Position numbers and translations under genes: made by a program
Shown here: piece after piece, positions 7,892 to 16,607 of the stretch
Layout of the letters: each line of letters begins with the position of its first letter
Position numbering within the stretch: position 1 is the first letter of the stretch
The notes under the pieces: generated by a model
Told to the model about the DNA's origin: nothing
What the model saw: the letters and a program-made list of their open reading frames with translations, nothing else
The model's database searches: none
Origin: a virus
DNA: 64,000 bases
Reading direction: 5' to 3' (one strand)
Virus record (IMG/VR): IMGVR_UViG_3300044608_001826
Coordinates: 1 to 64,000 of that record

Positions 7892-9144
7892 TGCAAATAT
7901 CTAAAATTGGCGTTGACCTCATTAAAAATTTTGAGGGCTTCAGGGACACTTCCTATGAGTGCCAGGCTGGAGTCTGGACAATTGGGTATGGAACAACTGG
8001 CCCTGAGGTCAAGCCCAATCAGAAAATAACGAAAGAAGAAGCGGAAAGACTTCTTACGGAAGATATTAAGTACTTTGAGGGCGTCGTTAGTGAAGCCTTA
8101 AAGACTTCAATTAATCAGAATCAGTTCGACGCTTTAGTCAGCTTTACATATAACATTGGCGCTTCTGCCTTTCGGAGCTCGACTCTCTTAAAACTTTTAA
8201 ATAATCAGGCTTCTCAGAGTGTCGTAGCTGCTGAGTTTTTAAAGTGGGTCAAAGCAGATGGAAAGGTTAGTGAAGGATTAAAAAATCGGCGTGAGAAAGA
8301 AAGACAGCTATTCTTAACCAAGCCCCTCCACCCTCTCTTGAGCTCCTCCATTCTCGCTGAGCACGACACGTGGCTTAAACGCGAGCCCAAGCAGTCCTCC
8401 GAGCTGGCTGCGGAGCAAAAGCTCTTTGTCCCGAAAGGATCCGCCCATAAGTGGGACGCCATTACGATGGTCCCCGGTGAGATCGACTACAAAGTCACCC
8501 TTTCAGCTCAACCAGATCGTGCTTGGTGGTTCTATCCACCCCACTGGAAGATAATTAACGACCCGAAACCCTCTCTTTCGCAACCTATAGCTCCCGCTGC
8601 TCCCCCTAAGACGGGAGCAATAACTCTCCCTATTCCTTACTTTTCGCAACGGGATAACGCTCGTGATCCCCTGCGCACGTGCTTTTCTAGCTCTTGCGCA
8701 ATGATGCTTGCTGGTCTGCGACCAGGCGTCATTAAGAGCGACGATGAGTACATAAACACTGTATTTAAATACGGAGATACAACAGCGTATACATCGCAAA
8801 TAGAAGCGTTAGAAGATTATGGAGTTAAGGCAACTTTTAGTCAGAGTGGGTCTTTTTCCAACATCGATAGCCAACTAGAGCTGGGTATTGCTGTTCCTAT
8901 CGGCATTCTCCATAAAGGCCCTGTTACGAGCCCAACCGGAGGCGGCCATTGGATCACCGTTATCGGATGCAACGCTGAAGGGTCCGCGTATATTGTCCAC
9001 GATCCCTTCGGGGATCTTGACCTCGTGGGAGGCACCTACATTAGTACGAATGGTAAGAGCCTTTCGTACTCGAAAAAGAATTTAGCCCCTCGCTGGATGG
9101 TTGAGGGAGCATTCACTGGTTGGTACATTAAGGGCTTTAAATAA
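7891..9144 (+). CDS. Endolysin: GH24 lysozyme fused to a C39-like peptidase
   Basis: 417 residues in two domains. Residues 1-145 are a T4-type (GH24) muramidase with the E-8x-C-5x-T triad: Glu15, Cys24 and Thr30 in NFEGF....ECQAGVWTIGYGTT. It cuts the glycan strands of peptidoglycan. After a Pro-rich linker (about 225-245), residues 245-410 match C39-like cysteine peptidases: PIPYFSQRDN, Cys264 within RTCFSSSCAMM, a histidine in GGGHWITV and an aspartate in VHDPFG. There is no signal peptide, so a holin is needed. The two-enzyme lysin is longer than a standard GH24 lysozyme (about 150-180 residues). The C39-like part could cleave peptide stem or a protein target. Confidence 0.88.
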   Translation: MQISKIGVDLIKNFEGFRDTSYECQAGVWTIGYGTTGPEVKPNQKITKEEAERLLTEDIKYFEGVVSEALKTSINQNQFDALVSFTYNIGASAFRSSTLLKLLNNQASQSVVAAEFLKWVKADGKVSEGLKNRREKERQLFLTKPLHPLLSSSILAEHDTWLKREPKQSSELAAEQKLFVPKGSAHKWDAITMVPGEIDYKVTLSAQPDRAWWFYPPHWKIINDPKPSLSQPIAPAAPPKTGAITLPIPYFSQRDNARDPLRTCFSSSCAMMLAGLRPGVIKSDDEYINTVFKYGDTTAYTSQIEALEDYGVKATFSQSGSFSNIDSQLELGIAVPIGILHKGPVTSPTGGGHWITVIGCNAEGSAYIVHDPFGDLDLVGGTYISTNGKSLSYSKKNLAPRWMVEGAFTGWYIKGFK

Positions 9145-9145
9145 A

Positions 9146-9319
9146 ATGGATTGGAAGAATATCGAACGTTGTGCTCAAGCGCGAGCAGACGCAAAAACTT
9201 TTAATTGGGACGAGGAATCGAATCCTTTAGGGGATCTTGAGACTCGTGAGATGGCTCGATTCATGGGTTATCGAGACGCCTTGATCGAGGCGCTAACCGA
9301 GTCCCCTCGGCTAAAGTAG
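9146..9319 (+). CDS. Hypothetical protein (57 aa)
   Basis: Starts at ATG 9146 (MDWKNIERC), immediately after the lysin stop; a longer in-frame form would overlap the lysin. The protein is acidic with two amphipathic helices (ERCAQARADAKTF and TREMARFMGYRDALIEALTE). No family is recognised. Close spacing puts it in the lysis operon. Confidence 0.5.
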   Translation: MDWKNIERCAQARADAKTFNWDEESNPLGDLETREMARFMGYRDALIEALTESPRLK

Positions 9320-9338
9320 TTTTTCTCACAGTTTCATC

Positions 9339-9575
9339 GTGACGTTCGATCTAGAAAAGATCTTGCTTTCCTGGGATGTGACCTGGGAGCAAGCTAAGAC
9401 GGAATTTTTGGAGGAACTCTATGAGTATTATGCTCCCGAAGACCACTGTTATACAGGGTTGTTTCAACAGTATCAAAAAGACTTGGCAGAATTTGTACGG
9501 GACTTTGGTAGGCTCGATCCCGAAGATATGCGATTTGGTAAGCCATGGTTATTCCCTGTACCTAAAATTAGTTAA
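9339..9575 (+). CDS. Hypothetical acidic protein (78 aa)
   Basis: GTG start; 78 residues with many Glu/Asp and aromatic residues (WDVTWEQAKTEFLEELYEYY). It looks like a compact helical protein without a membrane segment or metal motif. It lies between the lysis genes and the small HNH-like gene, all co-directional. Function not recognised. Confidence 0.5.
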   Translation: MTFDLEKILLSWDVTWEQAKTEFLEELYEYYAPEDHCYTGLFQQYQKDLAEFVRDFGRLDPEDMRFGKPWLFPVPKIS

Positions 9576-9589
9576 AGACAAAAAGTAAA

Positions 9590-9814
9590 ATGTCTGATCG
9601 GGATTACCGCAAGGAGTACGACGACTACCACGCAACTCCCGAACAGAAAAAGCGGCGGGCGGCTCGAAATAAAGCTCGTCGCTTTTTAGAACAAAAAGGC
9701 CGTGTGCATAAAGGCGATGGAAACGACGTGGATCACAAAGATCACAATCCGATGAATAACAGTTCGAGTAATATAAGAGTACGTTCGGCCTCTGCTAATA
9801 GGAAGGATCAATAA
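9590..9814 (+). CDS. Minimal HNH-like basic protein
   Basis: 74 residues, very basic N-terminus (KKRRAARNKARRF), ending in GNDVDHKDHNPMNNSSSNI followed by RVRSASANR. The DHKDHN...N...N(I/L)R pattern is the core of the HNH_3-type fold without zinc cysteines. Proteins of this size are common in cyanophages, usually annotated HNH or hypothetical. It could be a nicking nuclease or a DNA-binding remnant. ATG overlaps the following gene by one base (TAATG). Confidence 0.65.
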   Translation: MSDRDYRKEYDDYHATPEQKKRRAARNKARRFLEQKGRVHKGDGNDVDHKDHNPMNNSSSNIRVRSASANRKDQ

Positions 9815-10314
9815 TGGCGATTTTACCTAAGTCGGTACCTGGCAAGGAACCCGAGAGTCAGCTCTCGACTTTCGTCCCTCCTGGCCTCAACGGATACAAC
9901 CGCGAGCCCTTCATGGGTCTCCGCCGGATTATGCAGCTCGATGGAGCAACCCGGATTGCTTCGCAGATCGAGCACGACCGTGGCGCCTACACCCGCGCTC
10001 CGATTGCTCCTGTTGAGTACGGCGAGGGGAATATAAAGAAGAGCACCGCCTTTACTGGCCCTGCTGGCTATAACCATCAGGCTATTCCCATTGCGGATAG
10101 CCCTGACGACATGTCTCAAACTGACTATATGATCAGCATGAGGCAGGCTACGGGTCCTGAACGGCTTCGGATGCGTCAGGCTCTTGCTTTGCCGCAACAA
10201 AATTTCTTATCTACCCAACTTGTTCGCAGCGATGAGTACCCTCTGAACTCATCTAATATGATGAACAATCTATTGGCTTTGGCGTCTGCCCGGATTAACG
10301 GAGGTCAGCAATGA
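9814..10314 (+). CDS. Hypothetical protein (166 aa)
   Basis: 166 residues, Met/Gln/Pro rich, with loop-like N-terminal half and a helical C-terminus (MMNNLLALASARINGG). No transmembrane segment or catalytic motif is visible. Start overlaps the upstream stop and the stop overlaps the next start (ATGA), so it is a coupled member of a cluster of short proteins. The style (disordered, Met-rich, overlapping) is like small virion-associated proteins in this phage, but that is inference. Confidence 0.55.
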   Translation: MAILPKSVPGKEPESQLSTFVPPGLNGYNREPFMGLRRIMQLDGATRIASQIEHDRGAYTRAPIAPVEYGEGNIKKSTAFTGPAGYNHQAIPIADSPDDMSQTDYMISMRQATGPERLRMRQALALPQQNFLSTQLVRSDEYPLNSSNMMNNLLALASARINGGQQ

Positions 10315-10445
10315 TGTCTGATAACGGATTTCCGATTCGGATGGCGGGTCAGCGCCTTAATCTGGATCCCATGCGGATGCGTGGAATAACCCCGTCTGAA
10401 CTTACACGCCGACTAAGATACCAAGAAACTTTCCCATCTACTTGA
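10311..10445 (+). CDS. Hypothetical peptide (44 aa)
   Basis: Begins MMSDNGFPIRMAGQ at an ATGA overlap with the upstream gene and ends one base before the next ATG. 44 residues, Met and Arg rich, with an MRMRGITPSELTRRLRYQ segment. The position in a gap-free, overlapping series is the main evidence that it is translated. Confidence 0.45.
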   Translation: MMSDNGFPIRMAGQRLNLDPMRMRGITPSELTRRLRYQETFPST

Positions 10446-10446
10446 T

Positions 10447-10629
10447 ATGAGGATCGCTGGAGATTCGCTGGAGTTAAATCCTGGCGATATGGGGTACACC
10501 GCCGACCGCATGGCCGGGGTGGTTCATACAGTTGCCCCTGAGGTCGTGAATCACATCGCTAATACGTGTATCCTCGGTCCTGAGTACATAACCAGCGATG
10601 TCTCTTCGACTGCACGAGGCCAGTCTTGA
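10447..10629 (+). CDS. Hypothetical protein (60 aa)
   Basis: 60 residues beginning MRIAGDSLELNPGDMGY. It starts one base after the previous stop and overlaps the thyX start by 32 bases. Two stretches are hydrophobic enough for a small folded domain, but no motif is seen. Kept because it fills the space exactly and shares direction and coupling with its neighbours. Confidence 0.4.
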   Translation: MRIAGDSLELNPGDMGYTADRMAGVVHTVAPEVVNHIANTCILGPEYITSDVSSTARGQS

Positions 10630-11302
10630 CTGGATCACCCCGGACGCCGAGCGTCTAATCGCTCGTCACGCACGGGTCTCAACAAAGGATCCTGATCGCG
10701 GGGATTATTCCAAGCTTTTAAGTTACTGCATTCGGCATGGACACTGGTCTGTGTTTGAGCAGGCTTGCGCCTCTTTTGAGATTCTCACCACTCGCTCTAT
10801 CTCGCCTCAGATACTGCGACACAGGTCTTTTTGTTTTCAGGAGACAAGTCAGCGATACTGCGATCCCTTAAACGTTCTGGGGGATCTCGGAGACGAATGC
10901 ACTGAGTTCGAGCTTAGAGGACAGGATGAAAAGAATCGCCAGAACAGTCTTGAATATGAGGACGGTTTATTCGAGTTAGTTGAGGATCAGTTCCGTCGAC
11001 GGATTACTGACATCTTTTGGGAAGCCAGGGGTCTCTACGAGGACATGCTCGAAGCAGGCGTGGCGAAGGAGTGTGCGCGAAACATTCTTCCTATGTGCAC
11101 GCCAACCAGACTTCACATGATGGGGAATATCCGCAGTTGGATTTTTTATGTAGGTCTGCGGGGTGCTTGCGGGACACAGAAAGAGCATAAGGACATTGCT
11201 CTTTCGATTAAGCACAGTCTCTGCGAGCTCGTTCCTACTGTCACCGCTGCCGTTCAGGAAGCTGCTCTCGAAGGCGTATCCGGTTTAGACGGCTGGAAAT
11301 GA
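10598..11302 (+). CDS. thyX: Flavin-dependent thymidylate synthase
   Basis: 234 residues, normal ThyX length. It methylates dUMP to dTMP using methylene-tetrahydrofolate, FAD and NADPH. The ThyX signature RHRSFCFQETSQRY (residues 74-87) matches RHRxxSxNExSxRY with Cys-Phe replacing the usual Ser-x and Gln replacing Asn. The C-terminal substrate/FAD helix (RNILPMCTPTRLHMMGNIRSW) is also typical. ThyX is common in cyanophages and supplies dTMP for replication; the dCMP deaminase at 50.8 kb feeds the same pool. It ends just before a strong bidirectional terminator. Confidence 0.95.
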   Translation: MSLRLHEASLDWITPDAERLIARHARVSTKDPDRGDYSKLLSYCIRHGHWSVFEQACASFEILTTRSISPQILRHRSFCFQETSQRYCDPLNVLGDLGDECTEFELRGQDEKNRQNSLEYEDGLFELVEDQFRRRITDIFWEARGLYEDMLEAGVAKECARNILPMCTPTRLHMMGNIRSWIFYVGLRGACGTQKEHKDIALSIKHSLCELVPTVTAAVQEAALEGVSGLDGWK

Positions 11303-11315
11303 ACCCATAAAGCGA

Positions 11316-11339
11316 AACCGGGGTTAATTAGCCCCGGTT
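11316..11339. terminator. Bidirectional intrinsic terminator
   Basis: An 8-bp perfect stem AACCGGGG/CCCCGGTT with an 8-base loop, extended outside by an AGCG/CGCT pair (11311-11314 with 11344-11347). It lies between the convergent stops of thyX and the leftward operon, so it can end transcription from both sides. Confidence 0.75.
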
Positions 11340-11395
11340 CTTACGCTTATGCGCACTTATTTATTCTAATAAAAACCTTCCTGGTAGTCAACAAC

Positions 11396-12004
11396 TCAGG
11401 CCCTAATCCTACTTGGGGTCCATGGATCGATTACATCGTTATCAGGTTCCTTTGCAGGAACTTCCCGTGACGCAGAGGGAGCTACGCTGTTCGCTGCTAC
11501 AGCAGCTCGATACATATTCAGTTGCTGCTGTAAGGCAGCGCTCTGTTGTTGGAGCGCCATGTTTTGTTGCTGGAGTTCAGCAGTGCTATCGCGCACCCAC
11601 GCCGTGGCGTTATCCGTCAACTGCTGGAGGACGTTTGAGGGATGAGGGAAGCTAAAGACACTCCCCTCTTCCACCTCTATATAGTTACCACCTTGCGCCT
11701 CAGACAGTTTATTCAGGAATTCGCGGATGCGATCAAGATCGACTGCAGTCAGCAGGCTCAGTTGTTGAGGGCTTACTAATCCCTGGTTTGCTTGGTAGAG
11801 GCTGCTAAAGACGGATGCCACCCGCGTGGACTCCTCCCGCGCGGCAGCCCGCTTGCGTGAGGCTTCCTTCACCAGGGAGGCCCCCGCTAGCAAACCGCCC
11901 GTCCCTGCGGCTGCTGATGGAAAAGCTTGCGGTGCCCCAACGGCGGTAAGGAGGCAGCTCACAGCGCCGAAAGCTGCCAAGCCACCGTAAATTTTGTCAA
12001 TCAT
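11396..12004 (-). CDS. Membrane-anchored Gln-rich coiled-coil protein
   Basis: 202 residues. The N-terminus has a hydrophobic Ala/Gly-rich stretch (IYGGLAAFGAVSCLLTAVGA, about residues 4-23, and a weaker one to about 45). The C-terminal third holds a Gln-rich coiled coil (ELQQQNMALQQQSAALQQQL). The start overlaps the end of the primase-helicase gene by 8 bases, so it is translated from the same message as the last gene of the leftward operon. No family recognised; a membrane tether or virion role is possible. Confidence 0.55.
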   Translation of the reverse strand: MIDKIYGGLAAFGAVSCLLTAVGAPQAFPSAAAGTGGLLAGASLVKEASRKRAAAREESTRVASVFSSLYQANQGLVSPQQLSLLTAVDLDRIREFLNKLSEAQGGNYIEVEEGSVFSFPHPSNVLQQLTDNATAWVRDSTAELQQQNMALQQQSAALQQQLNMYRAAVAANSVAPSASREVPAKEPDNDVIDPWTPSRIRA

Positions 12005-14768
12005 TTGAAGTCGAAACGGATTTCGGTTGATCGTGCAGACTGAATGCCTGATCCCAAATGGTTGGGTTTGCTGCGTATTCTATCGGTGAGGGCAAGCGCG
12101 TGTCACCACTGATCGAGCGATCCGTGGAAGGCTCGAACGGGCGCAGACGCAAGCCCATAACAACAGCTTTACCATTTACATACTTGGGCTCTACACCTGG
12201 AATTTTCAAAACGTTGTTGATCGTTTCTTTTAGACGGTCAACGAAGCGAGGCTTAGCACTTGCTTTATAACCATTAGATTTTGCAAAGTTAGCGTACGAT
12301 GCGTATATTTCACTGTATGCGTTCTTAACGTACATACCGCGTTCTTGTTCGTCGATACTCGGCCTAAAAGCTCCTCCCCCAAGATTTGTCTGGCTGTTCG
12401 GTGCATAAACGGTGCATTCTGCCAACCAAGCACAGATAGGGTTGTTGAACACCAGCGCTTCTAGGTTCGTGGTGTTGAGGTCAGGGCAGAACTTAACCGG
12501 GTTTGCCAGAACCTCCCGCATTTCTTCGAACGGAAGCTGGAGTGCCCACATGGCGATTCCCGACAGTTCTGGAGCTAGTTCCCCTTCGATTCGATCTGTG
12601 TAGACGCTGAGCAGATTACGACGCTGTGAAGGAGGAACAACATTGTTCATAACCAGAGTCAGTCGCCTGCGCTCTAGACCGCTACTGATGTCTGAAGAAC
12701 TGATGTGTTCGTTACTAGCAATCGAGACAAGAAGTTCAGGTTTAAAGTTTATGATCTGAGTTCCATACTTACGTTCTGCTCTCAGAGTGTCTGAAGCGGA
12801 CGTTAGTTTTTTAAGAGTATCCAGTCGCTTGCTGAAGGAAGCTTCATCAGTAAGTAGCAGCAGGCGCTTACCAATCAGGCTGTGAGCTTCAAATCTATTT
12901 GTCTCGATCGTCTCTAGGTCACTGGTGTGCGTCCCGGTGAAGCCAGCCATAGCAATTAAAACCTGCTGCAGCGTGGACTTACCTGAGCCACCAGCACCGA
13001 TCAGGTGGAGGAACTTCTCCCCAGTTGTGTATCCAGTTAGTACTGCGCGACAGAACGCCCTGACAATAACAACTTTATCTACACCAACTGCCCACTCCAG
13101 CCACTTAAGAAACTCAGGACATTTAGCTTTTTCGTCGTAGTCGTAAGCCAGTTTCGTTTGGAAATACAGGTCTTTCCTGTTTCCTTCCTCAAACTCCTGA
13201 GTCTTCGTGTTGTAGATGCCGTTTTTGAAGGCGATCAGGCCACGCCCAGCTTGCCAAATCGAGTTGCGCCCACCGTTGATCGACCGAAGGAGCTTCGCTT
13301 TCAGGATTTGAAATACCGAGCTCACTGTTGCGGAGTTGTAACGCTGAAGAACTCCAGCAGTTACAAACGTATCTAGGGTCTTTACGATCCTGCGTTTGAT
13401 GTGTTGTTCATCGTTTATGTACCACACACCTTCATCGTCATCGTAGATAAAGAATTCATCTAGATTAGAGTCGAAAAGAAACTTGTCCCCGTAATTATTT
13501 ACAATTACGTCAGCTATATCGTTTTCTGAGAACTGCCTGTTGTTACTCTGTATTTGAACTAACTGGGCCGGGGTCGAAGGAGCCTGTGTGGAAGCCATGG
13601 TTTGAGGTTTTTTTGGTGTTGAATTAATCTCAAGCTCTATTGGAGGAGCAACAGCGCTCAGGTCCAAAATGGAGTTTGTCGGTTTCGGTTTGCTTTGTTT
13701 AATTTGTTCTTTGATGGTTTCCGGGCACTCACTAATAAAAAGGTCTTTGTCCTGAGCTTTTACCTTTTTCCAGAGAGCGGCGTCTCCGTCGTCTGATGCC
13801 AGGGCTATTGCAGGTTGAAGTCCTGCTGGATCCGAGATGCTGTTTAGGATTCGGTCGAATTTGCCATCGAGCTGGGGGTTGTACTCGTAGATATTCTCGA
13901 ACACTTGGTTCGCTGTGTCAAGTGGGTGATTGCGTACTTTTAAATTGTTTTTGTTCAGCCAGTTGCACCAGCCAATGATTTCCTTCAGGGCAGCTGCCAT
14001 CGCGAAGGAACGGTCGTCTACCTCCTGACCATCCAAGATGTTCCGGACGGAAGCGTTGAGCAGCGGCTCTAGGTTTAACCCACCTGCCTCCGTGGGAACA
14101 GAAAGACTTTCCTTAGGGTCCTTGCCGCCAAGAGACTCCGCTTGCTGCTCTGCGTACTTGAGATAATTTAAATACGCCTCATCGATTTTTTCACTTGGTA
14201 TAAATTTATTGGATTTATAAATTAATTCTGTGCCCTCCTTTGCGCCGTAGAAAAGATTAGGTACTTGCGTAGCTCTTTTATCTGAACCAGGAATTTGTTT
14301 CGCTATTTCTCTCGTTAACCATTGGTAAAAGTTAGTGTCGATAATTGGTTTTTCTAAGCCGAATACAAGTCTGAAGCGAGGCCACCCCTCCGCGTGACTA
14401 GGAGAGTAGTATGCAAAACTTAGATATTTTTTACAGATCTCTAGTTCTTTAGCTTGTTCCTCGTTTAGTTCCTGTTTTTGTATTTTATTTCCTTCACTAT
14501 CTTTACCGTCAGCTTGATTATCAATGTCGATAATTATCAAGCCTGCTTTTATACAACCAGTGCCATTTCGTGTGCGTTTATTATTGACTAGATGCCACGC
14601 GCAAAGACCTTCGCTTCCCTGCACGTACTCTATAATCTTATCTACAGTATCTTCCTGTTGCTCCCAGTTCTCGTTAAATGCTGTAAAGTTCCCACCCGTG
14701 GGGATCTTGCCGGTTGCGGGGTTGAGAGCGGAGCGGACGACTTGGTTTCGGCTGAAAAAAAAGCGCAT
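11997..14768 (-). CDS. PrimPol-type primase fused to D5-like superfamily 3 helicase
   Basis: 923 residues. The N-terminal part (about 75-165) shows archaeo-eukaryotic primase motifs: GLIIIDIDNQ (the D-x-D metal pair) and, later, YYSPSHAEGWPRFRLVFG (the sxH motif). The C-terminal half (from about 420) is a phage/plasmid D5-type SF3 helicase with Walker A LIGAGGSGKST, Walker B KRLLLLTDEA and a sensor asparagine in VSIASNEH. The protein should prime and unwind DNA at the replication fork, with PolA as the partner polymerase. The region 350-420, Pro/Ser/Thr rich, is a linker. Length and domain order fit the primase-helicases of phages and mobile plasmids. Confidence 0.9.
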   Translation of the reverse strand: MRFFFSRNQVVRSALNPATGKIPTGGNFTAFNENWEQQEDTVDKIIEYVQGSEGLCAWHLVNNKRTRNGTGCIKAGLIIIDIDNQADGKDSEGNKIQKQELNEEQAKELEICKKYLSFAYYSPSHAEGWPRFRLVFGLEKPIIDTNFYQWLTREIAKQIPGSDKRATQVPNLFYGAKEGTELIYKSNKFIPSEKIDEAYLNYLKYAEQQAESLGGKDPKESLSVPTEAGGLNLEPLLNASVRNILDGQEVDDRSFAMAAALKEIIGWCNWLNKNNLKVRNHPLDTANQVFENIYEYNPQLDGKFDRILNSISDPAGLQPAIALASDDGDAALWKKVKAQDKDLFISECPETIKEQIKQSKPKPTNSILDLSAVAPPIELEINSTPKKPQTMASTQAPSTPAQLVQIQSNNRQFSENDIADVIVNNYGDKFLFDSNLDEFFIYDDDEGVWYINDEQHIKRRIVKTLDTFVTAGVLQRYNSATVSSVFQILKAKLLRSINGGRNSIWQAGRGLIAFKNGIYNTKTQEFEEGNRKDLYFQTKLAYDYDEKAKCPEFLKWLEWAVGVDKVVIVRAFCRAVLTGYTTGEKFLHLIGAGGSGKSTLQQVLIAMAGFTGTHTSDLETIETNRFEAHSLIGKRLLLLTDEASFSKRLDTLKKLTSASDTLRAERKYGTQIINFKPELLVSIASNEHISSSDISSGLERRRLTLVMNNVVPPSQRRNLLSVYTDRIEGELAPELSGIAMWALQLPFEEMREVLANPVKFCPDLNTTNLEALVFNNPICAWLAECTVYAPNSQTNLGGGAFRPSIDEQERGMYVKNAYSEIYASYANFAKSNGYKASAKPRFVDRLKETINNVLKIPGVEPKYVNGKAVVMGLRLRPFEPSTDRSISGDTRLPSPIEYAANPTIWDQAFSLHDQPKSVSTSND

Positions 14769-14880
14769 GACTCAATCCCGTCCTGGTATTTTGGCACGCT
14801 CGTCCGGACGCGGCCAGCCAGGATCATTAACTGTTATTAAAGAAATTTAGCTTAACAACGTATAAATAGAGGATACTCGA

Positions 14881-15663
14881 TTAATCTTCTTTGTTGAACT
14901 TTTCGTAGAAATCTTTCACTACTTCCAACCATTGTTCTGTATGTTTATCTAGCTGAGCTCTACTGAAAGAAAATACTTGAACGCTAAATTCAGGAAGCGG
15001 AGTGCTTACTATGATCCGCGTTTTATCAACTTTTATCCCTAAGCACGTTTCGGCTGCCAGTGTGTAAGCAGCTAGCTGCAGCGTGGTTTTCTTTGCCTTG
15101 AAGACCCCGCCGATCAACGCCTTCTTTATTTCAGGTGGAATCGAACTCTTCGCTTTCGGATAGTTAAGGGAGTAAGGAGACGTGCTTGTTTTGAAGTCTG
15201 CGAGGACTATTTCTCCGTTCGAGTCTTTATAGATTAAATCAGGGCACCCCGCATAACCGTGCTCTGTGTGCTCGTCGTAGTAATGTAGTCTACCTACACC
15301 ATCCTCTCCTACATATTTGTTCCACTGAGGGGCGTTGTAAGGGGCCTCACTCCAAAGAACTCTTGCTCCGTCCAAGAGTTCGTCGAGCTTTGCAGGCATA
15401 CCATCCCAGTAAGGACGGTACTCGTTTGGAGGACTTACTTCTAAACCCCTAATGTAATTCTCTGTAGCACTGTGTATCCAGGTCCCGCGTTCCGCTGCTT
15501 TTTCAAGCGCACCCGGATTCGATAAGTTCCAATGCGCCAGTTTCCGCCGCGTTTCCTCGTTCTGCGTGGCAGAAAGGATGCTCGTTACAGAAGGAAGAGG
15601 CTTCGGAACACCAGCGCAATTGTAGTGCCTTAATCCCTTGAGTACTAATCTTGTTTGGGACAC
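14881..15663 (-). CDS. PD-(D/E)XK exonuclease (RecB/Cas4-like)
   Basis: 260 residues. Motifs in order: RGTWIHSATENYI (helix with the first acidic residue), YAGCPDLIY (metal-binding aspartate) and EIVLADFKTS (the D/E-x-K core with lysine), followed by QLAAYTLAAE, the helix that lines the active site. The set matches RecB-family/Cas4-like and lambda-exonuclease-like phage nucleases acting in recombination or end processing. It lacks the four cysteines of Cas4 iron-sulphur proteins. It sits beside the primase-helicase, fitting a replication/recombination role. Confidence 0.85.
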   Translation of the reverse strand: MSQTRLVLKGLRHYNCAGVPKPLPSVTSILSATQNEETRRKLAHWNLSNPGALEKAAERGTWIHSATENYIRGLEVSPPNEYRPYWDGMPAKLDELLDGARVLWSEAPYNAPQWNKYVGEDGVGRLHYYDEHTEHGYAGCPDLIYKDSNGEIVLADFKTSTSPYSLNYPKAKSSIPPEIKKALIGGVFKAKKTTLQLAAYTLAAETCLGIKVDKTRIIVSTPLPEFSVQVFSFSRAQLDKHTEQWLEVVKDFYEKFNKED

Positions 15664-15702
15664 AATTTTGTGTCGAATTAAACCAAGAGTACTCTATTTA
15701 AG

Positions 15703-16068
15703 TCAAAAAGTCATAGACGGGTGATTCGAGTTAAACGGGTTTTGGTTGTCATCGTCCTCATCATCTTCCTCTTCATACTCTTCGTCTTCCTCTTCCTCTT
15801 CAATAAAGAATTCGGATTTTTGGTAATCGAATTCCCTTCCTCGGTCGCTGAGCTCTTCGCTCAAGCACATACCAGCGCAGAAGCTTTCCGTGACGATCTC
15901 TGCGCACTCTTGAGCTGTACGCGGAGTTCCTTCAGGTGATATACATTCTAATAGAAGCTGGTTGGAGACCAGTAACGCACAGATCTTCTCTAGTTTTTTG
16001 TTGTTGGTCTCCAGAGCCTCAAGAACTTGTTTTTGGAATTTCTCGAAATTTTGTGATCTGAGTCCCAT
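15703..16068 (-). CDS. Protein with long acidic C-terminal tail
   Basis: 121 residues. The N-terminal half is a coiled coil (FEKFQKQVLEALETNNKKLEKI) and the C-terminal 40 residues are almost only Glu/Asp (EEEEEDEEYEEEDDEDDD), ending NPFNSNHPSMTF. Acidic tails ending near an aromatic residue are used by single-strand binding proteins to recruit replication partners, but no OB fold is visible here. Start overlaps the upstream stop. Function unknown; a replication accessory or DNA-mimic role is possible. Confidence 0.6.
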   Translation of the reverse strand: MGLRSQNFEKFQKQVLEALETNNKKLEKICALLVSNQLLLECISPEGTPRTAQECAEIVTESFCAGMCLSEELSDRGREFDYQKSEFFIEEEEEDEEYEEEDDEDDDNQNPFNSNHPSMTF

Positions 16069-16607
16069 TAGTCTAGATCTGGTAAGGGATCAACGCGGTC
16101 CCAATCTAGTCCGAATGTAACCTGTGTGCCATCTCGCCAGTTTTCCGGACGTTGGAAAAGGAACCAACAGCTCGTTACGGAATCCCGCGTGGAGCCCACT
16201 GCTCTGTAGTTAGGACGCGGACTCAATACGATCATATTCGACAGTTTGTTCTTAAGTAAGAAGGTCTTCCTTTTAGCTACTGGTTCGATGAACGACAGTC
16301 GATCCAGCACGGCAATCCCTTGTGTTGCTATCTGCATACCATACTCCAGAATGTATTCATTTCTTTCAGAGTTTCCCATTGTACACGCAATAACCCAGTC
16401 GTATTCCTTTTTCTTTTCTCCGACCCACCAGATGGGATCGACGATATTCTCTTCGTTTTCGTTCCGCACAACTGTAAAGTTGTGTTTCCTCAGTTGATCC
16501 GTAAGGATACCAAGAGGATCATGCGGAACCAAAATTTTTCCCGTGATGTACGAGTGTTTGATCAGCGCGTGGGTAACACCCTTTGGAACCGTGTAAAAAT
16601 CTGACAT
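16068..16607 (-). CDS. Methyltransferase-like protein with degenerate catalytic motif
   Basis: 179 residues. The segment DWVIACTMGNSERNEYILEY...IAVLDRLSFIEPVAKRKTFL...RPNY...DSVTSCWFLFQ follows the architecture of a phage/cyanobacterial N6-adenine methyltransferase-like family ('vvtNPPf..a..fi..a......vlllrlsflep..R..fl...rp.f...g.tds....Wfvw'). The NPPF catalytic motif is replaced by TMGN. It therefore probably lacks adenine-methylating activity, though it may still bind SAM or DNA. The protein is short, without a full glycine-rich SAM loop. Confidence 0.55.
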   Translation of the reverse strand: MSDFYTVPKGVTHALIKHSYITGKILVPHDPLGILTDQLRKHNFTVVRNENEENIVDPIWWVGEKKKEYDWVIACTMGNSERNEYILEYGMQIATQGIAVLDRLSFIEPVAKRKTFLLKNKLSNMIVLSPRPNYRAVGSTRDSVTSCWFLFQRPENWRDGTQVTFGLDWDRVDPLPDLD

